Counted from the first letter of the stretch, positions 40,540-50,367 are shown. The stretch is 64,000 nt of DNA from Muscardinus avellanarius (GCA_963383645.1 OY726578.1:19908592-19972591), one strand, 5' to 3'. Numbers and translations: made by a program. The notes: generated by a model not told the origin, from the sequence alone.

Positions 40540-40860
40540 ACTGCATCCACTTCTAAATATTCACAGCCAGCTGCTCTGGCGAGCCCCCACTGAACGGGCC
40601 CAGTGAAGGATGTCTACCGGGCCTGCCCCTCCATCCAGAAGGGGGGATGTGGCGGGGCGGGGGGAGGTCATTACGTGCTTAAAAGCAGTTGTTTGGCTAA
40701 ACGTTATATGCGTTTTGTATCCCCCAGCTTCCAGAGATGGTTCCGGAAGCAATTTCCATAACTGCAAAGCATATATCGTTATTGTTTTTATTATTTGAAT
40801 ATCAGATGTCCCCAGATTGCGTGATCTATAATTCTATATATAGTTCTATTCTGGGGACTC
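40540..40860. promoter_or_regulatory. Candidate CNE
   Basis: CACTTCTAAATATTCACAGC, GAGGTCATTACGTGCTTAAA, AGCAGTTGTTTGGCTAAACG, AATTTCCATAACTGCAAAGC, GTTATTGTTTTTATTATTTG. AT-rich on both sides of a G-rich spacer (GGCGGGGCGGGGGG). Confidence 0.5.
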
Positions 40861-40877
40861 ATCCCGAAGAAGAGTTG

Positions 40878-40878
40878 G

Positions 40879-40956
<78 letters not shown>
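40878..40956. repeat. (GT)n-(GA)n compound microsatellite
   Basis: About 17 GT units turn into about 22 GA units. The GT half can adopt Z-DNA, and the GA half can form a triplex. Confidence 0.97.
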
Positions 40957-40959
<3 letters not shown>

Positions 40960-41294
40960 GCAGGGTATTGTCTGTCAGGGCCCAGTCACCGCTCTAGGTA
41001 TTTCAAGCAGGAAGGGTGTTAATAGAGGGAGATAGAAGCTTGATTAATTGTTAGAAAGGCATAAAAAGCGAAGGTCAGGAAAGCTTCCAGGAAATAGGAA
41101 TGCCCATGGGAAATGTGTGTGTCCACGAAGTAGAGAGCTCCTGGGAGCTAACAGAAGCCTCCTGTGGGTCACAGGTGTAGCCCTGCCCGCGGGACCACTG
41201 GACAGTGGGACTCCCATTGCACAGGTTCTGAACGACTTCTCTCCATAAGCTGTGTTTCCTGAAGAGGAGATTGTTCTAGAATACGAACCCCACC
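40957..41294. other. Unique non-coding DNA
   Basis: No exon or named repeat is seen. Confidence 0.4.
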
Positions 41295-41455
41295 TTAGCA
41301 CCGGGAACGCACGGGCCAGCAGCGCGGCTCTCGGCCTCGGTTTGCCCAGTTTTGAAATGGGCTTAAGAGTCAGTCCCTGGTCACAGCAGAGGATGGACTA
41401 ACGCCACGTGGAAAAAGTCTCCAAGAACTTGGCACATAGTAGGTACCGGGTGGCA
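41295..41455 (+). mobile_element. MIR fragment
   Basis: CGGCCTCGGTTTGCCCAGTT, TTGAAATGGGCTTAAGAGTC and TTGGCACATAGTAGGTACC. Confidence 0.65.
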
Positions 41456-41559
41456 TCTGCCTGTAATCCCAGCGGCCCCCCGGAAGGGTCATTTGAAGCC
41501 GGTTCCCCTGTGCAGAGATTACCAGGGACTATGCGACGATTTCCCAGGGTCCCGATCCC

Positions 41560-41850
41560 CCGGGGAAAGTCCTCCCCTAAAGAAAGCCATTAAGGATTTA
41601 ATTTCTTATCATCTTCCGTTCCAGCTAGCCAGAGTGTTATGAATAATATCCTATTAGCCGGAGACATTCAAACAATCACGCGTTAACATGTTCTTACGGC
41701 GCAATGATGGAGCGCTCTCCGAAATCAGGCCCTTATCTGCGGCCCACTCAGCACACACTCCATCACGGGCACCGCGACACCCCCTGCCTCCTCCCCGCTG
41801 TCTTGGGCTCCAGCTCATTACGGCGGGCGGGAGGCCGCAGGCGGGTGGCT
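41560..41850. promoter_or_regulatory. Candidate CNE
   Basis: GAAAGCCATTAAGGATTTAA, GAGTGTTATGAATAATATCC, TATTAGCCGGAGACATTCAA, AACAATCACGCGTTAACATG, CGCAATGATGGAGCGCTCTC, CAGCTCATTACGGCGGGC. Clustered TAAT/ATTA/TTAAC words and repeat-free. Confidence 0.5.
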
Positions 41851-42089
41851 CTCGGCAGGGCTGTGCCTGCCTCCCGGACTGACCCACGGTGCAGGGCCGG
41901 TGCCCATCCCTGAGCAGGTGGGCACGGCTTCTTAACAGAGGCAGTTCACTGGGCGCAGCGGCACACGCCTGTGATCCCAGTACTTTGGAGGCTGAGACAG
42001 GAGGATCACAGGTGCCCAGCCAGCCTGGCCAAATTAGCAAGGCCTTCTGCAACTCAGTGAGACTGTTTCAAACTAAAAATAAAAATAGG

Positions 42090-42486
42090 GCCAGGCATGG
42101 TGGCACACGCTCGTTATCCCAGCATTTGAGAGGCTGAGGCCGGAGGATTGTGGTTTGTGGCCAGCCTCAGCTACTTAGTGAGGCCCTTTGCAACTCAGTG
42201 AGACCCTGTTTCAAAAATAAAAAGACTGCCGGGTGTGGTGGCGCACGCTTGTAATCCCCGCACCTGGGAGGCGGAGACAGGAGGATTGCGCAGGTTTGAA
42301 GCCAGCCTCGCTGGTTTAAGAGACCCTGTTTCCAAATAAAAAATATATAAAATAGGTCTGGGAGTGTAGAAGGGTTTCCAGGAGCCCCAGTAACACTGGA
42401 AAAAAAAAAAACCAAAAAACACAAAAATAGGGCTGGGAGTGTTACTTGGAAGTAGAATGCCCCTGGGTTCCATCCCCGGTACCACA
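42090..42486 (+). mobile_element. Middle SINE of a triple nest
   Basis: B1 half 42090-42227 (type a), ID half 42427-42486 (GGGCTGGGAGTGTTACTTGG...CCATCCCCGGTACCAC). It is split in the linker by the innermost copy. Confidence 0.87.
42228..42397 (+). mobile_element. Innermost B1-dID SINE, type b
   Basis: A complete type b copy. The ID half reads GGGAGTGTAGAAGGGTTTCC, with the same CCCGGAGGTAG loss as the copy at 17254. Confidence 0.92.
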
Positions 42487-42575
42487 AAAAAATAAAAAAA
42501 TAAAAAATAATAGGACTGTGGTCGTAGTTTAGAGGTTGAATGCCCCCGGGGTTCAATCTCCACTACAATAAAAAG

Positions 42576-42764
42576 GCCGGGCATGGTGGCACAAGCTTGT
42601 AATCCCAGTACTTGGGAGAGAGATATAGGAGGATCGCAGGTTTGTGGACAGCCTCAGCTGTTTAATAAGACACCCAGCACCTCAGCAAGAGCCTGTGTCC
42701 AAATAAAGAATAAAATAAGGCTGGGGTGTAGTTCAGAGGTAAAGCGCCCCTGGGTTCAAGCACA

Positions 42765-42800
<36 letters not shown>
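42576..42800 (+). mobile_element. B1-dID SINE with (AC)n tail
   Basis: Complete, slightly diverged, ending AAGCACAAGTAAC and running into (AC)n (42769-42800). Confidence 0.88.
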
Positions 42801-42802
<2 letters not shown>

Positions 42803-42832
42803 CAATAGAATTTAGCTAAGAAGGTTTCATTA

Positions 42833-43058
42833 GCCGGGCGTGGTGGCGCACGCTTGTAATCCCAGCATTTGGGAGGCTGAGACCTGGAGGATCGCGGTTC
42901 GCGGACAGCCTCAGCTACTTAGTGAGGCCCTCTGCAACTCAGTGAGACCCTGTTTCAAAATAAAGAATAAAAAAATAGGGCAGGGGGTATAGCTCGGAGG
43001 TCAAATTCCCCTGGGTTCCATCCCCAGACCTGAAAAAATAAATAAATAAATAAATAGA
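42833..43058 (+). mobile_element. B1-dID SINE, type a
   Basis: Complete. Target duplication AAGGTTTCATTA at 42821-42832 and 43059-43070. Tail (AAAT)n. Confidence 0.95.
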
Positions 43059-43070
43059 AAGGTTTCATTA

Positions 43071-43469
43071 ATCTCTGGCTGTTAAGTCCTCCCTGTTATC
43101 ACACCTGCTCTATACATCTGCAAACTGGAGTTAGGACAGATAATGGTCGCGGTGGCCAAGAAGTGAAGCCATCTATGTTTGGGGCGGGGGGGGGGGGCGG
43201 AGAGATGCCCAAGAAAGAAAAAACAAAGGGACCGGCAGGAGCATCTCTGAGCACAGCCACGTGGCGCTTGGGCCGAAGGACCGCAACCAGTCCCCACTGG
43301 ACTTGGGGTCCGGCTCCCGGTTCACAGGTGATCGTGGGCCCCGGCCGGCCGAGATGGCCACGCCGCCTGTGCCTCAGCTGGCCTCTCTGGAGGCGCTGCT
43401 GTTCCCGGCTGGGCGCGGCGCCCTCCCGCGCCTCCCTGCCTCCCTTCCCTCGCTCTGACCTTGGGCGGC
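43071..43469. other. GC-rich unique DNA
   Basis: Includes a 13-G run (about 43183-43199). Frames of 136-140 codons on opposite strands overlap and are not convincing. Confidence 0.4.
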
Positions 43470-43760
43470 GGCAGTTACCTAAAGCGCACAGCAATAAACT
43501 CCCAGTCACTCTTCAGTGCCCAGGGGAACGGTTGAAGGCCCTTCGCTGGAGTGAATATTTTCATACGAGCTATAATTTCTTTTAAGACCTTCACAGCGTC
43601 CCCGCTGCCTCCGCCATACCCTCTCCTCCTCTGGAGAGCTCGCGGCGGAGAGAAAGGCCCTTTCTAATGAGGGGAGCGGGCGGGGAGCCCCAGGCAGGGG
43701 AGTCTGGCTTTCTTGCTGCTATTTATTTTTTGCTAAAATCATCCTCAGCAATCAGAGTTT
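43470..43760. promoter_or_regulatory. Candidate CNE
   Basis: GCACAGCAATAAACTCCCAG, GTGAATATTTTCATACGAGC, TATAATTTCTTTTAAGACC, CTTTCTAATGAGGGGAGCG, GCTATTTATTTTTTGC. Repeat-free alternation of AT motifs and GC blocks. Confidence 0.45.
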
Positions 43761-43954
43761 CAGCCCGTTCGTTTAAGCCTCTCAGCAACTCAAGGGCTCA
43801 TCTTCCAGCGCAGACGGGGTGGGCGCTGCGTGATTTGCCTGAGGAGGGAGGCAGATCAGCAACCTGGGAACTCTGGGTTCCCTCCCCGCGGCCAAGCTTT
43901 CTCTCCCCCACCCCCAGCAGCCATCGAGATCGCTGCAGAGACCAAACCTGGTAA

Positions 43955-44715
43955 TGCCACTTCCCAGCTCCAAATCCTGCACTGGCTCCCTACTGCCCTT
44001 GGAGCGGAGCCCAAATCCTTCCACATTGTGGCTCCAGCCCGGCTTCTCTCCACACTCCTGCTGGCTCTCGGCCGGCCAGCGCACCGGCCTCTTGTCTTCC
44101 CAGATCCCGCTACTCCTGCGTTCTCACCACGGGGCCTTTGTATGTGCTATTCTGTCTGCCTGGAAAGTTCCTAGTCATGTACCCTCGACAGGTCCCTCCC
44201 AGCTGCTCGACTCCTCCCCAAGCAAACGCCAGTGCTCCGGGGACGCCGCCCGCCGCCGCCGCCTTCACTGCTGGTCACTGCCTCTGCTGCCTGCGCTGCT
44301 TTTTATTTTTAGACTGGTCTATGCGATTTATTTTTTTATTTTTTATTTTTATTTTTTGGTGGTACTGGGGTTCCTGGAAGCCCTTCTACCTCCGGGCTAC
44401 ACTCCCAGACCTATATATTTTTTATATTTTTGAAACAGGGTCTCTTACACCAGCGCGGCTGGCTTTGAACCTGCGCGATCCTCCTGTCTCCGCCTCCCAA
44501 GCGCAGGGATGACAAGCGTGCGCCACCGCGCCCGGTGTTATGTGATTTATTTTTATCTAATGTCTTTCTCCCCAACTGGACTGTGAGTTCCAAGAGGGCA
44601 GAAGCCATGAGGCTCCTGTTCAGTGCTTCTTTTCCTGTTTTTAGAATCGCAGGCATTTCAAATACTTGTCCAATGACTAAATGAATAAATTGGTTAATTA
44701 ATTAATTAATTAATC
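43955..44715 (+). mobile_element. L2 LINE 3' end, ~560 bp, split by a SINE
   Basis: Very recognisable L2: CTGCACTGGCTCCCTACTGC, GAGCCCAAATCCTTCCACAT, GGGGCCTTTGTATGTGCTAT, GTCTGCCTGGAAAGTTCC, then after the SINE GGACTGTGAGTTCCAAGAGG, CTGTTCAGTGCTTCTTTTCC and GACTAAATGAATAAATTGG. The frame is broken. The forward frame 43954-44433 is an accident of this element. Confidence 0.85.
44336..44536 (-). mobile_element. B1-dID SINE, type b, inside L2
   Basis: A complete antisense copy. TATGCGATTTATTTTT (from 44320) and TATGTGATTTATTTTT (from 44539) are the target duplication. Confidence 0.93.
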
Positions 44716-45084
44716 AATACAGGGAAGGAATAAGGCATCCAGGCTGGCAGACCCGCAGGGCCAGGACTAGCCTAAGACAGGTTGGACACATATTTCGGGC
44801 CCAAAATGTAAAGATGGCCAAAAACTCACTCTCCGGGTTAAATATTGCAATGCAGAATTTTTTTAAAAATGAAATTTAATCCCCAAACCAAGATTCCACG
44901 ATGAGCCAAGACTAAAACTTTTAAATGAAGTGCCACGAAGAGCCATCTTGGGGCCTGAAGCAAAAGAGAAAAAAAAATGGTAATATTAATGCTGTCTTTG
45001 TTTAAAATTTTGATAACCTGTTCATCAGGGATTTCTCTGCATTAAACTTCATTCTTTTTAAAAAAAATCTGATTAAAGTGTAAT
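44716..45084. other. AT-leaning DNA of unknown origin
   Basis: Low CpG, with phrases such as GGCCAAAAACTCACTCTCCG and GAGCCATCTTGGGGCCTGAA. Possibly an old transposon, family not identified. Confidence 0.35.
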
Positions 45085-45351
45085 TTACCTTGACTGCTGA
45101 GTGCGTTTGGTGGCCTTAAGCCTGACCCACCTGTCTGCGGTCCTGGCTGGTTGGGGTCTGTGTTCTGCAGTCCAACGGGTCAGCGACCCCAGGCGGATCA
45201 CTCGGCCGCTGTGGTCCTTGCGAGCAAAGATGTCGTGATGGACGTAAGATGCCTCGGTGGGCATCTCCATCTCTGGGATGGTGGCCACGGGGCATTCAGC
45301 CTGGTGCCACAGGACCTTGGCACATGCAGTTTTCTCTGCCTTTAAACCCAC
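45085..45351 (-). other. Unassigned 88-codon open frame
   Basis: An open frame with balanced amino-acid composition, unlike the low-complexity frames elsewhere. It starts MGLKAEKTACAKVLWHQAEC and includes ASYVHHDIFARKDHSGRV. On the minus strand its 3' end reads CAGCAGTCAAG followed by GTAAATTAC, which resembles a splice donor, just before the stop. I do not recognise the protein. It may be a relic of a retrocopy or repeat, a non-coding RNA exon, or chance. Confidence 0.2.
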
Positions 45352-46420
45352 CAGGACTCATAAGTAGCAGCCGCCCAGCAACAAGTCCGTTTCTAGCCGG
45401 TGGGCGGGAAACCCGGGATTAGATACAGGAAACGTGTCTATTTGGAGCTGTGGATTTTGTAAGGCAGGGGTCTGGGTCTCAGATGCTAAATCTTGAGCTC
45501 TTTCCTTGTGACTCCCCAGACCCGAGCCCTTCCCTGAGCAGGGCAGAGCCAGGCCGGGCCCCGGGCCCCTACATCCTTCCTGGGGCGCTTTCCTTGGCCA
45601 CAAGTGTATTTGGAACTTGCTAAGACTTCTGAGGGCTCTCAGCAGTGCCAGACCAAAAGGCCGGTAAACCACGGGGCCCCCCCGGGGACCCTGCCCAAGG
45701 TCGCCCTGACCCCGGGATCATCTGGGGCTCTGACACACCCAGAGTAATGAACAAGACCTTGCAACCTCGTCACGTGACGTTTACGGACGGGCCATGCCCT
45801 TGCGTGTCTGTGTACACATGTGTGTGTAGATTTCGGCGTGCAGGTGTAGGTGTGTAAGCCAGGGTCTGTGTGCACTCACACTTCTGCATATCTGTGCGTT
45901 CCCACGTGCATGCCGGAGTCTGTGTATATGACATAGGCTTTTCTGAAAAAGGATTACCTTCCTGCTTTCTGTTTCCCAACTGTCTTAGCACAGGACTGAA
46001 GTACATACTGGGTGCGTGTCTGCGCAGAGGCGTGTATAGCTGCGGTGCCTGAGCGTGTCCTCACTTACGTGTGTGCACACACATACGTGCATACGGCTCC
46101 TCTTTGCCTGACAGGAAGCCCAGTAAGCGAGGGATGGACAGTGGGTGTGAAACAACTTTGGAAACTGACCCTCCTGGACACGTGTGGCCCGAGAGCGTTG
46201 ACATTCCTGCCCAGCGTGCAAAGCCCCGTGGCCGGATCCTGGCCAGCCCCGCCCTTCCCTGTGCTCAGTCAGTCCTCGAATCCTCACCTCCGTCCATACG
46301 AGAGCGGCGGATCCTAGCAGCTCCTAACCCTCCCGGACCTAGTCGTCGGATAGAGCCAAGTTTTCTGATGGATAGAAGAGCGCCGCCCTTTAATCACCAT
46401 TTTCAAAATTACACTTGGTT
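45352..46420. other. Unique DNA with a TG/CA-rich middle
   Basis: About 45790-46100 is enriched in GTGTGTG/CACAC words with many CGTG units but is not a clean microsatellite. No exon is recognised. Confidence 0.4.
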
Positions 46421-46609
46421 GCCGGGCGTGGTGGCGCGCGCTTGTCATCCCCGCGCTTGGGAGGCAGAGACGGGAGGATCGCGCAGGTTCGAAGGCAGCC
46501 TTGCTGGCTTAAGAGACCCTGTTTCCAAATAAAAATGTAAAAATAGGTCTGGGAGTGTAGCCCGGAGGTAGAAGGGCTTTCAGGAACCCCAGTACCACAA
46601 AAAAAAAAA
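46421..46609 (+). mobile_element. B1-dID SINE, type b
   Basis: A complete copy. Target duplication AAAATTACACTTGG at 46405-46418 and 46610-46623. Confidence 0.95.
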
Positions 46610-46623
46610 AAAATTACACTTGG

Positions 46624-46837
46624 GAAGGAAATCTCTGCGCGACGTGCTCTGTTCTTTGAGAGCTTGGACGGGGCCTTGAACTCAGTCTCACACGCATCAC
46701 CCTCTGACCATGCTGAGCACAGCTATCTTCCCGGGAAGGGGAGAGGCCCGGCGAAGCGCGCAGGGTGGTCGCACCTTCACCAAACGGTCCTGGACCACCC
46801 AGGATTTTGCACAAAGGAGGCTATTTCCAAATGACGG
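46624..46837. other. Unique non-coding DNA
   Basis: No feature is recognised. Confidence 0.4.
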
Positions 46838-47033
46838 TGGAACTGGGATTGCACACAGGGCCATTGTACCTCCAAGCTCCACTCCCAGCCCTATTTTATT
46901 TTTCATTTTGAAACAGGGTCTCCCAGGTTGCTGTGTGTCTTCCCGAGCTGCTGAGGCTAGCCTCGAACCTGCGATTTTCCTGTCCCGGCCTCCCAAGTAC
47001 TTGATGTGGCAGGTGTGCGCCGCACGCCCGGCT
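46838..47033 (-). mobile_element. Diverged B1-dID SINE
   Basis: Antisense: GTGGAACTGGGATTGCACAC ID half to GTGCGCCGCACGCCCGGCT. Confidence 0.82.
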
Positions 47034-47458
47034 TTCTGCTCTTATTAAGTTCAGATGTCCCTCTGTCTTTTTATCTGTTGTATCCGATCTGCAGACCCAA
47101 AGATCAGCTAACCTATGTGAAAACTTAGGGTCACTAGGCTTGGGAGTAAGGACCCAGGGGGACTCCTTAGAAACGAGGAAGGGAGATATTTACACCCTGG
47201 CTCTGATTGGTTGTTGCATGGACAGGGAGAATCCTGGCCCACCAAATTAAAGGAGCCATACACCACTGGACAGAGGATTCATTCATTCATTCATTCATTC
47301 ATTCATTCATACATTTGGCACAGGCAGAGTGCTGGTTCCATCCGCAGTGTAGTTCTAAGCCTGGCGCCCAGGATGTCACGTACTCTCTGGATATGGCGTC
47401 CAACGCTTCTAGAGGGGCCATGGTGGATAGGTGGATAGGTGAAGGGTTCTTTTTTATT
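47034..47458. other. Unique DNA with (ATTC)n
   Basis: (ATTC)n at 47277-47311. No exon otherwise. Confidence 0.5.
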
Positions 47459-47642
47459 TTTGGTGGTACTGAGGGTGGAACCCAGGGGCCTTCTACCTCC
47501 AAGCTACACTCTCAGACCTATTTTATATTTTTATTTGGAAACAGGGTCTCTTATGCCAGCGAGGCTGGCTCCGAACCTGCGCGATCCTCCCGTCTCCGCC
47601 TCCCAAGCGCGGGGATGACAAGCGTGCACTACCACGCCCGGC
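47459..47642 (-). mobile_element. B1-dID SINE, type b-like
   Basis: Complete antisense, with GGTGAAGGGTTCTTT (47437-47451) and GGTGAGGGGTTCTTT (47645-47659) as target duplication. The ID half keeps the older GTGGAACCCAGGGGCC form. Confidence 0.93.
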
Positions 47643-47659
47643 AGGGTGAGGGGTTCTTT

Positions 47660-48016
47660 AACTAGACATGGTCTCTGCCCCTGAGATTGTGGGGAGGCAG
47701 GATATTTATGTCCACACCGCAGACACGCAAGGACGGGAGTCGGCACTTAGAAACAGGCACATATATGGGCGTGTACATGTTTGCAAACACAGGCCGTGCG
47801 TGCGGAGCGCCGGCGGGGCCGTGGCTCCCGGGCCTGAGGTCTTGGGTGGTCTCTCTGTCTCAAGACTCACTTCCTGTAGCCTCTTTTATCCCAGGTGGGT
47901 GTCAGGGAAAGGGGCCGGGGAGGGTGTCAGGAGCCCCTGCACCATAAGAGACTCAGGAACTTTTGATTTTGAAAACGTCCCTTCCCCACTCTGGACTTTG
48001 GTCCCCTGGTTTTATT
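47660..48016. other. Unique non-coding DNA
   Basis: No exon is recognised. Confidence 0.4.
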
Positions 48017-48254
48017 TTTTATTATTTATTTATTTACTTATTTACTTATTTTTGGTGGTACTGGGGATGGAACCCAGAGGCTTTCTACCTCCGGCCTGTA
48101 CTCCCAGACCTATTTTATACTTTACTTGGAAACAGGGTCTCACTAAGTTGCTGAGAGCCTCGCTAAGTAGCTGAGGCTGGCTTCGAACCTGTGCGACCCT
48201 CCTGGCTGAGCCTGCCAAGCGCTGGGATTACAAGCGTGCGCCACCACGCCTGGC
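48017..48254 (-). mobile_element. B1-dID SINE, type c, with (TTTA)n tail
   Basis: Tail 48017-48050, body 48051-48254. Confidence 0.92.
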
Positions 48255-48379
48255 GGATCCCCTAGTCTTAAACCGATGGACTGGGATGGCGGCCATCGAG
48301 GCCTCGCAGAGCCAGCATGGTACGGACGATAGGAACCGTTTCGCAGCTTCTGTATCTCTGAACCTCTGAGGCCCTCTTT

Positions 48380-48530
48380 GTCTTAGCCCAGGGAAAGAGA
48401 TGTTGCTATTTCGTTTCACAGAAGAGAAGATGTGTCCTGCCCGAGGCTAAGTGGCCAGTGCATGCCCGGGCTGAGGCTCAGACCCTGGCCCTGGAGCCCA
48501 GCATGCAAGCACTAAGCCTTGAGTGTGCGA
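48380..48530 (-). mobile_element. MIR fragment
   Basis: Antisense: CTATTTCGTTTCACAGAAGA, GTCCTGCCCGAGGCTAAGTG, GGCTCAGACCCTGGCCCTGG. Confidence 0.55.
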
Positions 48531-49390
48531 CACCACTTCCCAGGCTCTGCCTCCCTCGCCATCCCTCCTGAGCGCCTCAGCGTCACTGCCCTTGCGAGGG
48601 GCTAGGGACAGGGGAGAGGAGACCAGGCCCTCAGTGCTTGGAGCTCCAGGCGGCCTGCAGCCAAGGCCCTGGCCACGGCTCCCCGCACGTTCCTCTGGCG
48701 CCGGTGGGCAGATGAGAATGCTGCCCGGTCTTGCCAGCCCGCCAGCTGGCCCGGAGCGCCCGGTGGCTGGCACCTCGGCCACTCGGATGGGCCGCCGGCC
48801 CGCCTCCCACAGGCACGCAGCTGGCCGCGAGGAGCAGATGGGCCGGCCGGCCGGGCCCTTGGCTCCGGGCTCAGCTGCCAGCTGGCTCTGCCGCCGCCTG
48901 GTGTCTTGGCACCTCTGGGCTGGCGTCAGTGGGCAGGCAGGCCGACGTGCTGGCTTCCTGCGGGTGGACGCTGGCACCGGTGCCTGAGAGGAAGGTCCCC
49001 GGCCCCTGCTAGCTGCCCCCTTTAATGTCCTGGGGTCTCCGCTAGTGGGAACCAGAGCCAGCCCCCGCCCCATGGTCGGCGGCTCAAGCGTCCTCTCGGC
49101 TTTCTGGAATTTGCGTTGGTTTTCACAAGTGCCGCTCTCCCCAGGACTGGTCACACGCCAGTCCTTGACTCCAAAGCCTCTGGCCTCCCCACCTGCCGGG
49201 GAGGGAAGGGAAGCCACGTCCCTGCCAGCCACGAGCCCTGCCAGCTCCTCCCGCCTCTCTCCAAGTCTGGATGCCAGTCCCGCTCGGGGCAGCTCCTTCA
49301 AAGCCCCAACTTCTGCCCAGGCCTGGACGGGGTGGGAATCCAGGGAGACGCCTTGTTTATACTGTCCATATTTTCTTCTGAAAACATATG
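48531..49390. other. GC-rich unique DNA
   Basis: About 860 bp, with a GGCCGGCCGGCC core near 48842. A 284-codon minus-strand frame (48447-49301) spans it but starts within compositionally biased DNA and ends inside a MIR. Its peptide is Pro/Arg/Ala/Gly-rich without a recognisable domain, so I do not call a gene. Confidence 0.45.
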
Positions 49391-49400
49391 CATTACTTTT

Positions 49401-49605
49401 TTTTTTTTTTTTGGTGGTACTGGGGGTGGAACCCAGGGGTTTTCTACCTCCGGGCTATACTCCCAGACCTTTTTTATATTTTATTTGGAAACAGGGTCTC
49501 ACTAAGTTGCTGAGAGCCTCACTCAGTAACTGAGGCTGGCTTCGAACCTGCGCGATCCTCCTGTCTCAGCCTCCCAAGCGCGGGGATCGCAAGCGTGCCC
49601 ACCAC
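49401..49605 (-). mobile_element. B1-dID SINE, type c
   Basis: Antisense, missing only the first bases of the B1 half. Target duplication ATGCATTACTTTT at 49388-49400 and 49606-49618. Confidence 0.95.
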
Positions 49606-49618
49606 ATGCATTACTTTT

Positions 49619-49993
49619 ATAATCAGGAAAAAGAAAGCTAACTTCTAAGTTGTGGAGTTATGAAGAGCCTGTTCCATTCACAACACAACGAATACAAACG
49701 CAATTTAAATAAGATTGCAGGATTCAAATGTTATAGATTCTACGCTTACAATCGTGCATGTGATCTGCACCATATATATAAAAACCGCATGGAGACACAG
49801 TTTCCTCGTGTCATGATTGTCTCAAAGTGGGTGCTGGATATAAACACCCGTTGGGTGAAGGGATTACTCCGCCTTTCACTTTATTGTCTTTTTTTTTGTC
49901 TTTTCCTCCAGAATATGTGGTTTCTTTCTTTTATGAGATAAAACATCATAGTGATTATTTTTTCTTAAATTATAGGCATAGAAAATAATAAAT

Positions 49994-49994
<1 letters not shown>
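49619..49994. other. AT-rich DNA of unknown origin
   Basis: GATTCAAATGTTATAGATTC and TCTCAAAGTGGGTGCTGGAT. A 93-codon plus-strand frame (49660-49941) crosses it without recognisable homology. Possibly an old repeat. Confidence 0.35.
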
Positions 49995-50041
<47 letters not shown>

Positions 50042-50121
50042 GGGAATTGAACCCAGGGACATTTCACCTCTGGACTACACCCCCAGCCTTTTTTATGTTT
50101 TGTTTTGAAACAGGGTCTTCT
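49995..50121 (-). mobile_element. 5'-truncated SINE with (GT)n tail
   Basis: (GT)n 49995-50036, then antisense ID half and linker to GAAACAGGGTCTTC. It abuts a SINE of opposite orientation. Confidence 0.85.
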
Positions 50122-50123
50122 TG

Positions 50124-50305
50124 GCCGGGCGTGGTGGCGCACGCTTGTCAACCCCGCGCTCGGGAGGCGGAGACAGGAGGATCGCGCAGGTTCGAAGCCA
50201 GCCGCGTGCGCTGGCTTAGGAGACCCTGTTTCCAAATAAAAATGTAAAAATAGGTCTGGGAGTGTAGCCCGGAGGTAGAAGGGCTTCCAGGAACCCCAGT
50301 ACCAC

Positions 50306-50364
<59 letters not shown>
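50124..50364 (+). mobile_element. B1-dID SINE, type b, with (GA)n tail
   Basis: Body 50124-50305, tail (GA)n 50312-50364. The junction hairpin has an extra GTGC (CCAGCCGCGTGCGCTGGC). Confidence 0.93.

Positions 50365-50367
<3 letters not shown>

Larger units (their letters stand above)
41948..42567 (+). mobile_element. Outer SINE of a triple nest
   Basis: The B1 half is at 41948-42089. The matching ID half lies far downstream at 42509-42567 (TAGGACTGTGGTCGTAGTTT...CAATCTCCACTAC). It was split by the next SINE at the linker/ID boundary (AAAAATAGG repeated). Confidence 0.85.

Noticed and set aside
41449..41485. B1-like phrase TGCCTGTAATCCCAGCGG
   Set aside because: Only about 20 bases match a SINE. 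Too short to call an element with confidence.
48447..49301. 284-codon minus-strand frame
   Set aside because: GC-rich DNA favours long open frames. The peptide is Pro/Arg/Gly/Ala-rich with no domain, and the frame runs into an ancient MIR at its 3' end.
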